A DNA stretch of 8,934 nt from Pseudomonadota bacterium (GCA_009782165.1 WQUH01000263.1:1-8934); one strand, 5' to 3'; numbered from the stretch's first letter, positions 1-6,840 are shown. The notes: generated by a model not told the origin, from the sequence alone. Program-made: numbers and translations.

Positions 1-1
1 T

Positions 2-76
<75 letters not shown>

Positions 77-86
77 GAAAAATCAA

Positions 87-121
87 GCGGTTACAGCGAT
101 AAAGGCTGTAGCCGCTTTTTT
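87..121 (+). terminator. Rho-independent terminator of the tRNA-Gly gene, possibly bidirectional
   Basis: An 11-bp stem (87-97 with 105-115, one G-U pair) with a 7-nt loop is followed by six T residues (116-121). It sits 10 nt after the tRNA CCA. On the minus strand the same stem is followed by a T-rich stretch, so it could also end transcription of the toxin-antitoxin operon arriving from the right. Confidence 0.85.
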
Positions 122-188
122 CTTTCTCTGTGATTTGTAACCACATTGTAAGCAAATTTCGTCAATCCAATTCAACCTGAGAAGCTAA

Positions 189-542
189 TTACAGGAAAAC
201 CCGGTAATCGGTGTTCAACACCGCCGCCAGCTTTTTGGCGTTTTCCTTGCCGATGGAACGTTTGCCGTTCTCCATTTCGCTGATGTGCCGCTGCGGGATG
301 CCGGATTTCTCGCACAATTGGCGCTGAGTCAGTCCTTCCCGGTGCCTGGCTCCCACGAGGTAGGTGCCTTGTTCGTTCTCCCGCAAGCCGGGGAAAGCGT
401 CTTTCCAGGAGAGGGCGCCGCCATCACCGACATTGACAAAGCCCATATCGCGCAGGGTATTGATAGCGTCGTGACGTTTATTTTCTGGCCCCTTGAATCT
501 GAGTTCGATTTCAGTAAGGGGCTTTTTCGTGGGTTCCAGCAT
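189..542 (-). CDS. XRE-family antitoxin of a type II toxin-antitoxin pair
   Basis: A 117-residue protein. The N-terminal part (about 1-60) is unassigned but may be the toxin-neutralising region. The C-terminal part (about 61-115) is a Cro/C1-type helix-turn-helix, recognisable by the GLTQRQLCEKSGIPQRHISE segment followed by ENGKRSIG and KKLAAVL. The start ATG (542-540) is preceded by a strong ribosome binding site, GAGGTGA at 552-546, and lies inside the 3' end of the toxin gene, a 32-nt overlap implying translational coupling. Toxin-first order matches HigBA-like systems. By family knowledge the protein should bind the toxin and repress the shared promoter at 792-820. Antitoxin identity is well supported by the domain and the neighbour; the exact TA family is not settled. 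Confidence 0.88.
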   Translation of the reverse strand: MLEPTKKPLTEIELRFKGPENKRHDAINTLRDMGFVNVGDGGALSWKDAFPGLRENEQGTYLVGARHREGLTQRQLCEKSGIPQRHISEMENGKRSIGKENAKKLAAVLNTDYRVFL

Positions 543-789
543 AGATCACCTCAACCAGTCTTATTTCCTTATCTATCACTTGCCAAACAGCAACATAGGT
601 GGGCTTCCCTTTCTTCAAGTGGCAATGATGTAGGTCTTTGCCAAGTTTGCCGTAATTCGCCCAATTACCTCTTGCCGGGCCAGACAATTCAATTTCTCGC
701 AGCAGCAAAGCAAGGTTCGTCCGTACCATGGCCGGAAGCTTGGCTATGCTCTTCCGAACCTTCGAGTGAAGAGTGACATTCCAATCCAT
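511..789 (-). CDS. RelE/HigB-like toxin of a type II toxin-antitoxin pair
   Basis: A 92-residue basic protein typical in size for RelE/HigB-fold ribosome-dependent mRNA interferases. It begins with an N-terminal basic helix region (HSKVRKSIAKLP, residues 8-19), and the C-terminal strands include the KKGKPTYVAVWQV segment (59-71) and the ending YAGTHEKAPY, a pattern I associate with this toxin group. It lies upstream of and overlaps the antitoxin gene. Its ATG (789-787) follows the -10 box by only two bases, with no ribosome binding site, so the message is either leaderless or starts elsewhere. Cleavage of translated mRNA is the known family activity, not shown here. A ParE-like target cannot be excluded. 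Confidence 0.85.
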   Translation of the reverse strand: MDWNVTLHSKVRKSIAKLPAMVRTNLALLLREIELSGPARGNWANYGKLGKDLHHCHLKKGKPTYVAVWQVIDKEIRLVEVIYAGTHEKAPY

Positions 790-791
790 AT

Positions 792-820
792 ATTATACCA
801 TTTTAAGGTATCAAAAACAA
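792..820 (-). promoter_or_regulatory. Sigma-70 promoter with overlapping operator for the toxin-antitoxin operon
   Basis: Read on the minus strand, TTGTTT (820-815) and a perfect TATAAT (797-792) are separated by 17 bp. The spacer contains the inverted repeat ATACC-N7-GGTAT, which runs into the -10 box, placed so that a bound antitoxin would block polymerase. Autoregulation is inferred from the position. The -10 box ends only 2 nt before the toxin ATG. Confidence 0.75.
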
Positions 821-849
821 GATGGCGGTTTACTTCTTGCCGCCAACCG

Positions 850-1180
850 CTACCAGTCGCACTGGGCGGGCTGTTCATCTGGTACGGATAGACCGGCTTG
901 CTCAAGAATCCACTCTTCGAGTTTCACATGCCATTTGCGCAACAAATCCAATGGCCGGACTCGGTAATGGCATTCCGCCGTCGCGCTTGGCTTGTGTCCC
1001 ATGACCTGAGCAACAATTCCGGCAGGCATTTCGAGCCATTCCGCTAGTGAACCGGAAGAGCGTCGTAACCCATGCAGGGTCAAATCTTCAATACCCGCGA
1101 CGAGCAGGCATTTATTATGAGCCTTCCTTGGTTCCTGGATACGGCCAGAAGTGGCGGTCGGGGAGGAGAATACCACTTCT
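850..1180 (-). pseudogene. C-terminal remnant of a tyrosine-recombinase integrase
   Basis: The reading frame encodes about 110 residues that look like the end of a phage-type integrase: a VFSSPTATSGRIQEPRKAHN-like segment, then LTLHGLRRS (the H-x-x-R box), then MGHKPSATAE and HYRVRPLDLLRKWH. These hold the second catalytic arginine, a conserved GHK histidine and the likely tyrosine nucleophile. The N-terminal DNA-binding domain and the first catalytic arginine are absent. In-frame codons upstream of about 1180 no longer resemble an integrase and run into the sigma-54 regulatory module, so the gene was cut there. It is very unlikely to recombine on its own and probably marks a decayed island linked to the tRNA-Gly gene. 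Confidence 0.8.
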
Positions 1181-1202
1181 CCTTGTCGTCGCAAGAAGCG
1201 TC

Positions 1203-1219
1203 TGTGGCAAAACGACACA
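1203..1219 (+). promoter_or_regulatory. Putative activator-binding site (UAS), copy 1
   Basis: TGTGGCAAAACGACACA is an imperfect dyad with half-sites TGTGGC and GACACA around a 5-bp centre. It matches 14 of 17 bases of the element at 6824-6840. It lies 112 bp upstream of the GG of the -24 element, a normal distance for an NtrC-type enhancer site. GGCAAAAC recurs 18 bp downstream (1225-1232), which may be a partial second site. The response regulator encoded at 5321-6760 is the natural candidate to bind it (inference). Confidence 0.65.
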
Positions 1220-1262
1220 GGCGCGGCAAAACACTCCCAGAAATTCTTTTTTTGCCCGGAAA

Positions 1263-1281
1263 ATGAGGCGTTTCGCCGCAT
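1263..1281 (+). promoter_or_regulatory. Second conserved dyad in the regulatory module, copy 1
   Basis: ATGAGGCGTTTCGCCGCAT has arms ATG.GGCG and CGCC.CAT around TTT. It agrees with 6883-6901 at 16 of 19 positions and lies 50 bp upstream of the -24 GG. It may be a second regulator site. What binds it cannot be told from the sequence. Confidence 0.5.
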
Positions 1282-1300
1282 CCTTTTTGTATTTCATCTT

Positions 1301-1313
1301 TAACTACATGATA
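1301..1313 (+). promoter_or_regulatory. IHF-like site, copy 1
   Basis: TAACTACATGATA matches the reverse-complement IHF consensus YAAN4TTGATW with one mismatch. It sits between the enhancer dyad and the -24 element, where IHF usually bends DNA at sigma-54 promoters. An A-rich tract follows. A diverged counterpart lies at the same relative place in copy 2. Confidence 0.45.
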
Positions 1314-1331
1314 ATATTAAATAAAAAAAAC

Positions 1332-1345
1332 GGCATAGCTTTTGC
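1332..1345 (+). promoter_or_regulatory. Sigma-54 promoter (-24/-12) of alcohol dehydrogenase
   Basis: GGCATAGCTTTTGC has the invariant GG-N10-GC layout and resembles the TGGCAC-N5-TTGCA consensus. The 17 nt from 1332 to 1348 are identical to 6950-6966 upstream of the aldehyde oxidoreductase. The start site should fall near 1357, giving a leader of about 70 nt before the ATG at 1429. Activation would need an AAA+ enhancer-binding protein, and one is encoded at 5321-6760. Confidence 0.85.
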
Positions 1346-1428
1346 TTTAGACGCTATATACCGGGATAGGAAATGGTTCATGTTCCGGTCGTGCAATACA
1401 GCGCAACTTTTTACTACAGGAGGTTTAT

Positions 1429-2610
1429 ATGGCTCGTATCGAACAGGTTTTTGGATTTTTTATGCCTTCCATCACCCTTATCGGTTATGGCGCGGCCAAA
1501 GAAATCCCTGCCCGCATCAAAGCGCTGGGCGCCAAAAAACCCCTGATCGTCACCGACCAGGGTATCGTCAAAAGCGGCATTCTTGCCACGGTGGAGGGCT
1601 ATCTCAAAGAGCAAAAGATGGCCTACGCCGTTTATGCCGATACCGTCCCCAACCCCACGGATGAGAACGTGCATAAGGGTGTTGATGTCTACAAAAAGCA
1701 TAACTGTGACGCGCTGATCACCCTGGGCGGCGGCAGCTCCCACGACTGCGGCAAGGGCATCGGTCTGGTGGTCGCCAATGGCGGCAAAATCCATGACTTT
1801 GAAGGCGTGGACAAATCCACCAAGCCCTTTGTCCCCTATCTGGCAGTGAACACCACCGCTGGTACGGCGTCGGAGATGACTCGTTTCTGCATTATCACCG
1901 ACCTGTCCCGCCATGTGAAGATGGCTATTGTCGACTGGCGCTGTACCCCCAATATCGCCATCGACGACCCGGCGCTCATGCTGGGCATGCCACCGGCGCT
2001 GACCGCGGCCACCGGTATGGACGCCCTGACCCATGCAGTCGAGGCCTATGTGTCCACCGCTGCCACCCCGATGACCGATGCCAGCGCTGAAAAGTGCATC
2101 TGGCTGGTCGGCAAATACCTGCGCAAGGCGGTTGCCTTGGGCAGCGATGCCGAGGCCCGCGAAATGATGGCCCATGCCCAATATCTGGGCGGCATGGCCT
2201 TCAATAACGCCAGCCTCGGCTATGTGCATGCCATGGCGCACCAGTTGGGCGGCTTCTACGACCTGCCGCACGGCGAGTGCAACGCCATCCTGCTGCCCTA
2301 TGTCTCCGAGTTCAATATCAACGCAAAAATGGAGCGTTTCGCCAAAATTGCCGAGTTGCTGGGCGAGTGCACCTGCGGCAAGAGTGAACGCGAGGCGGCC
2401 TATATGGCAATTGACGCCATCCGCAAGCTCTCGGCGGATGTCAGCATCCCCGCCGGCCTGAAAGCGCTTGGCAAGCGCTATGGCAAAAACGTACAGGAAA
2501 AAGATGTCGCGGTCATGACCGGCAATGCGCAGAAAGATGCCTGTATGCTCACCAACCCGCGTTCGGCGACCGATCCGCAGGTGACCGCACTGTATATGGC
2601 CGCCATGTGA
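1429..2610 (+). CDS. Iron-containing (class III) alcohol dehydrogenase
   Basis: A 393-residue cytoplasmic enzyme expected to oxidise a primary alcohol to its aldehyde with NAD(P)+, or the reverse. The N-terminal nucleotide domain contains GGGSSHDCGKG (about 100-110) and TTAGTASE (142-149). The C-terminal helical domain carries the metal ligands D198, H202, H267 and H281, in the contexts GMDALTHAVEAY, GYVHAMAHQLGG and LPHGECNA, matching the four FucO ligands; H271 is also kept. The length is normal. AGGAGG at 1418-1423, five bases before the ATG, fixes the start. The gene has its own sigma-54 promoter and is closed by a terminator at 2716-2747, so it is probably monocistronic. Ethanol or a related short alcohol or diol is the likely substrate, given the aldehyde oxidoreductase under the same type of control. 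Substrate and metal are inferred from the family. Confidence 0.95.
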   Translation: MARIEQVFGFFMPSITLIGYGAAKEIPARIKALGAKKPLIVTDQGIVKSGILATVEGYLKEQKMAYAVYADTVPNPTDENVHKGVDVYKKHNCDALITLGGGSSHDCGKGIGLVVANGGKIHDFEGVDKSTKPFVPYLAVNTTAGTASEMTRFCIITDLSRHVKMAIVDWRCTPNIAIDDPALMLGMPPALTAATGMDALTHAVEAYVSTAATPMTDASAEKCIWLVGKYLRKAVALGSDAEAREMMAHAQYLGGMAFNNASLGYVHAMAHQLGGFYDLPHGECNAILLPYVSEFNINAKMERFAKIAELLGECTCGKSEREAAYMAIDAIRKLSADVSIPAGLKALGKRYGKNVQEKDVAVMTGNAQKDACMLTNPRSATDPQVTALYMAAM

Positions 2611-2654
2611 TTTTTACAGAAGCGGTTTGTGAAAGACCCCATTAACGTGGGAAA

Positions 2655-2689
2655 AAGGCCCTTCGGGAATTTGCCGCCTGAAGGGCCTT
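2655..2689 (+). other. Perfect inverted repeat after the alcohol dehydrogenase gene
   Basis: AAGGCCCTTC (2655-2664) and GAAGGGCCTT (2680-2689) form a perfect 10-bp stem with a 15-nt loop, 45 nt after the stop codon. No T-tract follows, so it is not a classical terminator. It may protect the 3' end of the message or assist the terminator just downstream. Confidence 0.7.
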
Positions 2690-2715
2690 GCCGGGTAAGG
2701 ATTTCCGGCGTGATA

Positions 2716-2747
2716 AAGCCGTCGCATTTTTGCGGCGGCTTGTTTTT
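2716..2747 (+). terminator. Rho-independent terminator after alcohol dehydrogenase
   Basis: AAGCCGTCGCA (2716-2726) pairs with TGCGGCGGCTT (2731-2741), one G-U pair, around a TTTT loop, followed by GTTTTT. It separates the sigma-54-driven dehydrogenase from the downstream regulatory operon. Confidence 0.88.
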
Positions 2748-2768
2748 GCAGGTACGTTTTATTATATT
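2740..2768 (+). promoter_or_regulatory. Candidate sigma-70 promoter of the ErcA-like/kinase/regulator operon
   Basis: TTGTTT (2740-2745) and TATATT (2763-2768) are 17 bp apart. The -35 box overlaps the end of the preceding terminator. It leaves an untranslated leader of about 85 nt that contains a GCAGGC/GCCTGC hairpin. Basal transcription from a housekeeping promoter would suit a sensor operon, but the call rests only on box matches. Confidence 0.5.
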
Positions 2769-2859
2769 ACGGCAGGCTTTTTGGCCGCCTGCGAGCCGCG
2801 CTTCGCGCTCCACGGCAAGAAAAGAGTGAAGGCGGGGGAAAAAATAGCAGGAGCCAGGT

Positions 2860-4008
2860 TTGACGATTCGTGTCACCAAATTTGCCATTCCGGAGATCCT
2901 CTTTGGCCGAGGAAGTGTGCAGCATCTCGTATCCTGCGCGCGCGGACTTGGGGCAAAGAACGTATTCCTGGTCAGTGACGCTGGCTTGGAAGAGGCGGGG
3001 TGGCTGAGCAAACTCAGGAAGATGATCCATGCGGCCGGGCTGGCTTGTGTCGAATTCTGCGATGTAACCGCCAATCCGCGCGATTTTCAGGTGCATAAGG
3101 GGGCGCAGCTTTACAGCTCCTCTGAGGCGGATGTCATCATCGCCCTGGGGGGTGGCAGTCCTATGGACGCCGCCAAGGGTATCGGCATTGTGGCCAGTAA
3201 TGGGCGTACCATTGCCGACTATGAAGGGGCGAACCGCATCGAGCGGCCCCTGCCGCCCATGATCTTTCTCCCCACCACGGCTGGCAGTGGTTCGGACCTC
3301 TCACAGTTCTGCATCATCACCGACGTGCGGCGCAAGCTGAAGATGTCAATCATCAGCCGCTCGCTTGTCCCGAATATTTCCATTATCGATCCGGATTTTC
3401 TGGTAACCAAGAGCGTCTCCCTGATTGTGGATTCGGCCATTGACGCCCTGGCGCACGCCGTTGAATCGTTTGTCTCCATCGCCGCTTCGCCTTTTTCTGA
3501 AAACCAGGCCCGCCTCGCCCTCTGCCTTTGGCGCGATAACATTGACGAGGCCGCGAGAAACCGTTCCAGCACCGCCCTGGAAAATCTGAGCCTGGTGGGC
3601 GCGGCGGCGGCTATGTCGTTTAGCAACGCCGGCCTCGGCGTCGGTCATGCCTTGGCCCATGCCCTGGGGGGCCGTCTGGACCTCCGGCACGGCATGATGC
3701 ATTCCATCCTGTTGCCCGCGGTTATGCGCTACAACAGAAGCCATTGCCTGCCCAAACTTCGCGAAGTGATGCACACCCTCTACCCAACCCGTGATTTCCA
3801 TAACGAACAGGATCTCCTCGAGGGTGTTCACTCCTTAGAAAGGCATTTTGAGGACTTGGGCGTGCCTGTGCGGCTGCACTCGGTACTTCCTGATAAAGAA
3901 TGTTTACCTGAAGTCTGTGAGGCCGCGGCCAACGATGTCTGCATGCTCACCAATCCGCGCCAAGCCACGGTCGAGGATCTGCTGGCTATCTGTAACGAGG
4001 CGTGGTGA
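2860..4008 (+). CDS. ercA: ErcA-like iron-containing alcohol dehydrogenase homologue, probably regulatory
   Basis: A 382-residue class III dehydrogenase paralogue of the protein at 1429-2610. It has the nucleotide-binding GGGSPMDAAKG (about 97-107), PTTAGSGSDLSQF (138-150), and all four metal ligands: D195, H199, H263 and H277. It starts with TTG, supported by CAGGAG (2848-2853) six bases upstream. The NPRD, GGGSPMDAAKGIGIV and TTAGSGSDLSQFCII segments resemble ErcA, an alcohol dehydrogenase-like protein linked to regulation of ethanol oxidation in Pseudomonas aeruginosa. The resemblance is from memory, not alignment. Its stop codon overlaps the start of a histidine kinase gene (TGATG), so the two are translationally coupled. 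A sensing or signal-generating role is therefore plausible, for example making the aldehyde or changing the NADH level the kinase perceives. With ligands intact it may equally be a working dehydrogenase; the gene symbol is tentative. Confidence 0.85.
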   Translation: MTIRVTKFAIPEILFGRGSVQHLVSCARGLGAKNVFLVSDAGLEEAGWLSKLRKMIHAAGLACVEFCDVTANPRDFQVHKGAQLYSSSEADVIIALGGGSPMDAAKGIGIVASNGRTIADYEGANRIERPLPPMIFLPTTAGSGSDLSQFCIITDVRRKLKMSIISRSLVPNISIIDPDFLVTKSVSLIVDSAIDALAHAVESFVSIAASPFSENQARLALCLWRDNIDEAARNRSSTALENLSLVGAAAAMSFSNAGLGVGHALAHALGGRLDLRHGMMHSILLPAVMRYNRSHCLPKLREVMHTLYPTRDFHNEQDLLEGVHSLERHFEDLGVPVRLHSVLPDKECLPEVCEAAANDVCMLTNPRQATVEDLLAICNEAW

Positions 4009-5264
4009 TGGCGGAAGAGCTGAAAGAAAATCTTGTTTACAGCATTCTTGGCATCAAACAGACCAAGCTAGGCTTTTTCCAGGAATGGCAGCGCAACCTA
4101 CGGGCCCTTAAACTGGCCCATCAGGAATCCGAGCGCCAGCGCCTGGCTAATACCGCTATCCTGGAGGGTATTACCGATGTCATGATGGTGTTGGATAAGG
4201 ACATGCGCATCCTTTCCGTCAACCGGGTGATGGAAAACCTCTTCCCCGGCCGGAACTGTGTGGGGGAATACTGCTACCGGCTCTTCGCCAACGCCGCCGG
4301 TCCCTGTCCGGAATGCCCGGCCTTTTCTTCGCTGCTGCGCCAGACCGTGAACCGGGGAAGCGCCATCTTTCAGATCGGCGGCGGAAACCGGCATTTTGAC
4401 ATGGTGGCCTCACCCCTGCCGGAACAACCCGGGAGCGGCAAGACTGTCCTGATGTTCAAACGTGATGTCACCAAGGAAAAGGCTTTGCAGGCGCAGATCT
4501 ATCAGGCGGAGAAAATGGCTTCCATTGGAATGCTGGCCGCCGGCGTCGCCCATGAAATCAATAATCCCCTGACCGCCATCACCGGATTTGCCGAGGGTAT
4601 CCGGCGCCGCATTCCCCAGCTCATGAAAAACGCCCCGCCCGAATTCGTGGCGGATCTGGAAGAATATTCCAGTATTATTCTGCAAGAATCCAGCCGCTGC
4701 CGCGACATCGTCCAGGCCCTGGTCAACTTCAGCCGGTCCCAGCCCTCGAAAAAAGCCGTGTGCCTGCCCGCCATGATTGAAGAAACCTTTTCACTTTTGC
4801 GGCACAGCATCAAGCAATTCAAGGGGATTGTCATCCGGCTGGAGCTGGACCGGGACATGCCCGATGTTTGGCTGGACGATACTCAGGTGCGCCAGGTGGT
4901 ACTCAATCTGGTCACCAATGCCCTCGACGCGCTGACGATCAGTCCTAACGGAGAAGAAATCAAGGACCCGCAAGGGAGTATCGTTATCCGAACGATGCGG
5001 GAAACCGGCTCGGTGATCCTGCAGGTGGAGGACAGCGGCGCGGGCATCGAGCCTCGGCATCTGCGTATGGCCTTCGATCCTTTTTTTACCACCAAGGCCA
5101 AAGGGCTGGGCCTCGGGCTTACCATCTCCTATAGCGTGGTCAAGGCCCATGGCGGCGACATCAGACTGATGCGTACCCCCCAGGGAACAACGAAGGTCAC
5201 GGTCAGCCTGCCGCTGCAGGACACTGACGTCGTTGTGCCAGTAAGTGAGGCTGTTGGGGACTAA
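4008..5264 (+). CDS. Soluble PAS-domain sensor histidine kinase
   Basis: A 418-residue protein without membrane segments or signal peptide, so it senses a cytoplasmic cue. After a short N-terminal helical stretch comes a PAS domain (about 49-155) with a cysteine group: C84, C89, C100 and C103, the last two as GPCPECP. The dimerisation/phosphoacceptor domain holds H182 in the box GVAHEINNPLTAI. The ATP-binding domain shows the N box (N304 in LVTNALDAL), the G1 box EDSGAGI (341-347), FFTTK (359-363) and the G2 box GLGLG (366-370). ATG 4008 overlaps the ErcA-like stop and lies seven bases after GAGG; the upstream GTG codons at 4002 and 4005 sit too close to that ribosome binding site. It is a NtrB/ZraS-type kinase and the likely partner of the response regulator 56 nt downstream. 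The ligand is unknown. Confidence 0.93.
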   Translation: MAEELKENLVYSILGIKQTKLGFFQEWQRNLRALKLAHQESERQRLANTAILEGITDVMMVLDKDMRILSVNRVMENLFPGRNCVGEYCYRLFANAAGPCPECPAFSSLLRQTVNRGSAIFQIGGGNRHFDMVASPLPEQPGSGKTVLMFKRDVTKEKALQAQIYQAEKMASIGMLAAGVAHEINNPLTAITGFAEGIRRRIPQLMKNAPPEFVADLEEYSSIILQESSRCRDIVQALVNFSRSQPSKKAVCLPAMIEETFSLLRHSIKQFKGIVIRLELDRDMPDVWLDDTQVRQVVLNLVTNALDALTISPNGEEIKDPQGSIVIRTMRETGSVILQVEDSGAGIEPRHLRMAFDPFFTTKAKGLGLGLTISYSVVKAHGGDIRLMRTPQGTTKVTVSLPLQDTDVVVPVSEAVGD

Positions 5265-5320
5265 AAGCTATTTTCTCCATTTTTGTAAGACCTTGAAACA
5301 ACGGCAACGATAAACGTTTC

Positions 5321-6760
5321 ATGCAATCCGACTATTATTCCATCCTGGTTGTGGATGATGAGGACTCCATCCGCCGCCTGTTGCAGAAAGAGCTGGCCTC
5401 GCCGCGCCGCCGTATCCATACCGCCGCCTCGGCCACCGAGGGTCTGCGCCTCTGCCACCAGGAGAGCTTCGAAGTTATTTTGCTGGATATCCGCCTGGAT
5501 GACGGCAACGGCCTCGATCTGCTCCCCGATTTCCTCCGCCTTTTGCCCGACGCCAAGATCATTATGATTACCGGCTATGCCGACCTGGACGGCGCGGTCA
5601 CGGCCATGCGCAATGGGGCCTATGACTTTGTGGCCAAGCCTTTCACCTTAAGCAAACTGGAGCTTATCGTCGAACGGGCCTTCGAACATACTTCCCTCGC
5701 CTGTGAAAACCGCAGCCTGCGTCTGGCCTCCGGCAACAAGGAGCATGCGCTTGTCGGCAACAGCCTGGCCATGCGCGACTTAGTTTTTCTGTTGAAAAAG
5801 GTGGGGCCGACGGATGTCCCGGTGCTGATCACGGGGGAATCCGGCACCGGCAAGGATGTGGTGGCGGCGGAGATTCACCGGGCCAGCGCCCGCCGCACCC
5901 GGCCTTTTGTGGTGAAAAACTGCGCCGGTCTGCAGAAGGAGCTGGCGCGCAGCGAGTTGTTCGGTCATGTGAAAGGCTCGTTTACCAATGCGCTGGAGTC
6001 CACCGAGGGCTTGATGACCTTTGCCAACCGGGGTACGCTTTTTTTGGATGAGGTGGGCGAACTACCCCTCGAGGTGCAAGCCCTGCTGTTGCGGGTGCTG
6101 GAAAACCAGCGTTACCGCCGGGTGGGTGAAAAGGACGAGCGCAACGCCAATGTGCGTTTTCTCTTCGCCACGAATCGCAATCTGGCCGACGAGGTGCAGC
6201 GGGGCAATTTCCATGAAGCCCTGTACCACCGCATCAATGTCTTTCAGATCAGCCTGCCCGCCTTGAAAGAACGGCGGGAGGACATCCCCCTGCTGGTAGC
6301 CCACTTTCTTGCCCAGCTCGGCGGGGACAGGGCGCGTTACAGCATCTCTCCCGAGGCCATGAATTGTCTGATGCATTATCATTGGCCGGGTAATGTCCGG
6401 GAATTGCGCAATGTCATTGAACGTGGCCTGATCCTGGCTGAAAACAATATTATTTCCGAAAAAACCCTGCCCCGTGACCTGGTGGAGTCCGTAGCGGGAT
6501 CTGTATCGCGCCCCGCCCCATCTTTGGCGCCGGCAACGACACCATCCGATGGGAGAAAAAAGCTGCTGCCCGCTTCCAGGAGAAAGATCGGCGGAGAATC
6601 CATGCTTCCTGGCGTTTCTCTGCTGCTGGACGATGTGGAGCGCGGTCATATTGCTCAGGTACTGGCCATGTTCGGCGGCAACAAGCAAAAGGTCGCCAAG
6701 GCCCTTGGCATAGCGCGTAAGACGTTATACCGGCGGCTGAAAACCATGGGGCTTGAATAA
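5321..6760 (+). CDS. Sigma-54-dependent response regulator (NtrC family)
   Basis: A 479-residue activator with the standard three parts. The receiver domain (about 6-120) has acidic residues D12 and D13, phosphoacceptor D56, T84 and K106. The AAA+ domain (about 142-385) has Walker A GESGTGKD (172-179), Walker B TLFLDE (239-244) and WPGNVREL (355-362). A linker rich in S, P and A (about 390-425) leads to a Fis-type helix-turn-helix (about 435-478). The sigma-54 contact loop reads GSFTNA (219-224) rather than GAFTGA, and the arginine-finger region reads FHEALYHR (297-304), with histidine in place of the first of two usual arginines while R304 is kept. The ATG has no clear ribosome binding site. 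It is probably phosphorylated by the upstream kinase and likely acts at the dyads near 1203 and 6824. Confidence 0.95.
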   Translation: MQSDYYSILVVDDEDSIRRLLQKELASPRRRIHTAASATEGLRLCHQESFEVILLDIRLDDGNGLDLLPDFLRLLPDAKIIMITGYADLDGAVTAMRNGAYDFVAKPFTLSKLELIVERAFEHTSLACENRSLRLASGNKEHALVGNSLAMRDLVFLLKKVGPTDVPVLITGESGTGKDVVAAEIHRASARRTRPFVVKNCAGLQKELARSELFGHVKGSFTNALESTEGLMTFANRGTLFLDEVGELPLEVQALLLRVLENQRYRRVGEKDERNANVRFLFATNRNLADEVQRGNFHEALYHRINVFQISLPALKERREDIPLLVAHFLAQLGGDRARYSISPEAMNCLMHYHWPGNVRELRNVIERGLILAENNIISEKTLPRDLVESVAGSVSRPAPSLAPATTPSDGRKKLLPASRRKIGGESMLPGVSLLLDDVERGHIAQVLAMFGGNKQKVAKALGIARKTLYRRLKTMGLE

Positions 6761-6823
6761 AAAGCGGATTGCATTTTTCCTAGAAACGGAAGAGAAAACA
6801 TCCTTCTCGATTAGGTAGATCTG

Positions 6824-6840
6824 TGTAGCAAAGTGACACA
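6824..6840 (+). promoter_or_regulatory. Putative activator-binding site (UAS), copy 2
   Basis: TGTAGCAAAGTGACACA matches the site at 1203-1219 in 14 of 17 bases, and the GACACA half-site is identical. In this copy the flank gives a slightly longer dyad, CTGTGT...ACACAG. Binding by the adjacent response regulator is inferred. Confidence 0.65.

Larger units (their letters stand above)
1203..1350 (+). repeat. Sigma-54 regulatory module, copy 1 (upstream of alcohol dehydrogenase)
   Basis: This stretch aligns with 6824-6968. The shared elements, in the same order and at near-equal spacing, are the 17-bp TGT..ACA dyad, a TTTTTGCCC tract, the ATGxGGCG dyad, a pyrimidine-rich run, an IHF-like site, an A-tract and an identical promoter core. 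Its left edge coincides with the end of the integrase remnant. Confidence 0.8.

Noticed and set aside
122..188. attL-type direct repeat of the tRNA 3' end
   Set aside because: I searched the rest of the window for a repeat of the T-arm and acceptor sequence and found none, so no attachment pair can be claimed.
285..776. A 163-codon plus-strand frame over the toxin-antitoxin genes
   Set aside because: It is antisense to two overlapping genes with clear domains and a shared promoter; no ribosome binding site or recognisable product.
1414..2271. A 285-codon open frame on the minus strand
   Set aside because: It is the shadow of the alcohol dehydrogenase gene; it has no ribosome binding site and no recognisable domain.
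2771..2784. Possible sigma-54 promoter upstream of the ErcA-like gene
   Set aside because: It reads GG-N10-GG, so the near-invariant GC of the -12 element is missing, and neither dyad of the other two modules is present nearby.
6761..6780. Terminator after the response regulator gene
   Set aside because: AAAAAGC and GCATTTTT could pair only with a bulge in a very short AT-rich stem; too weak to call.
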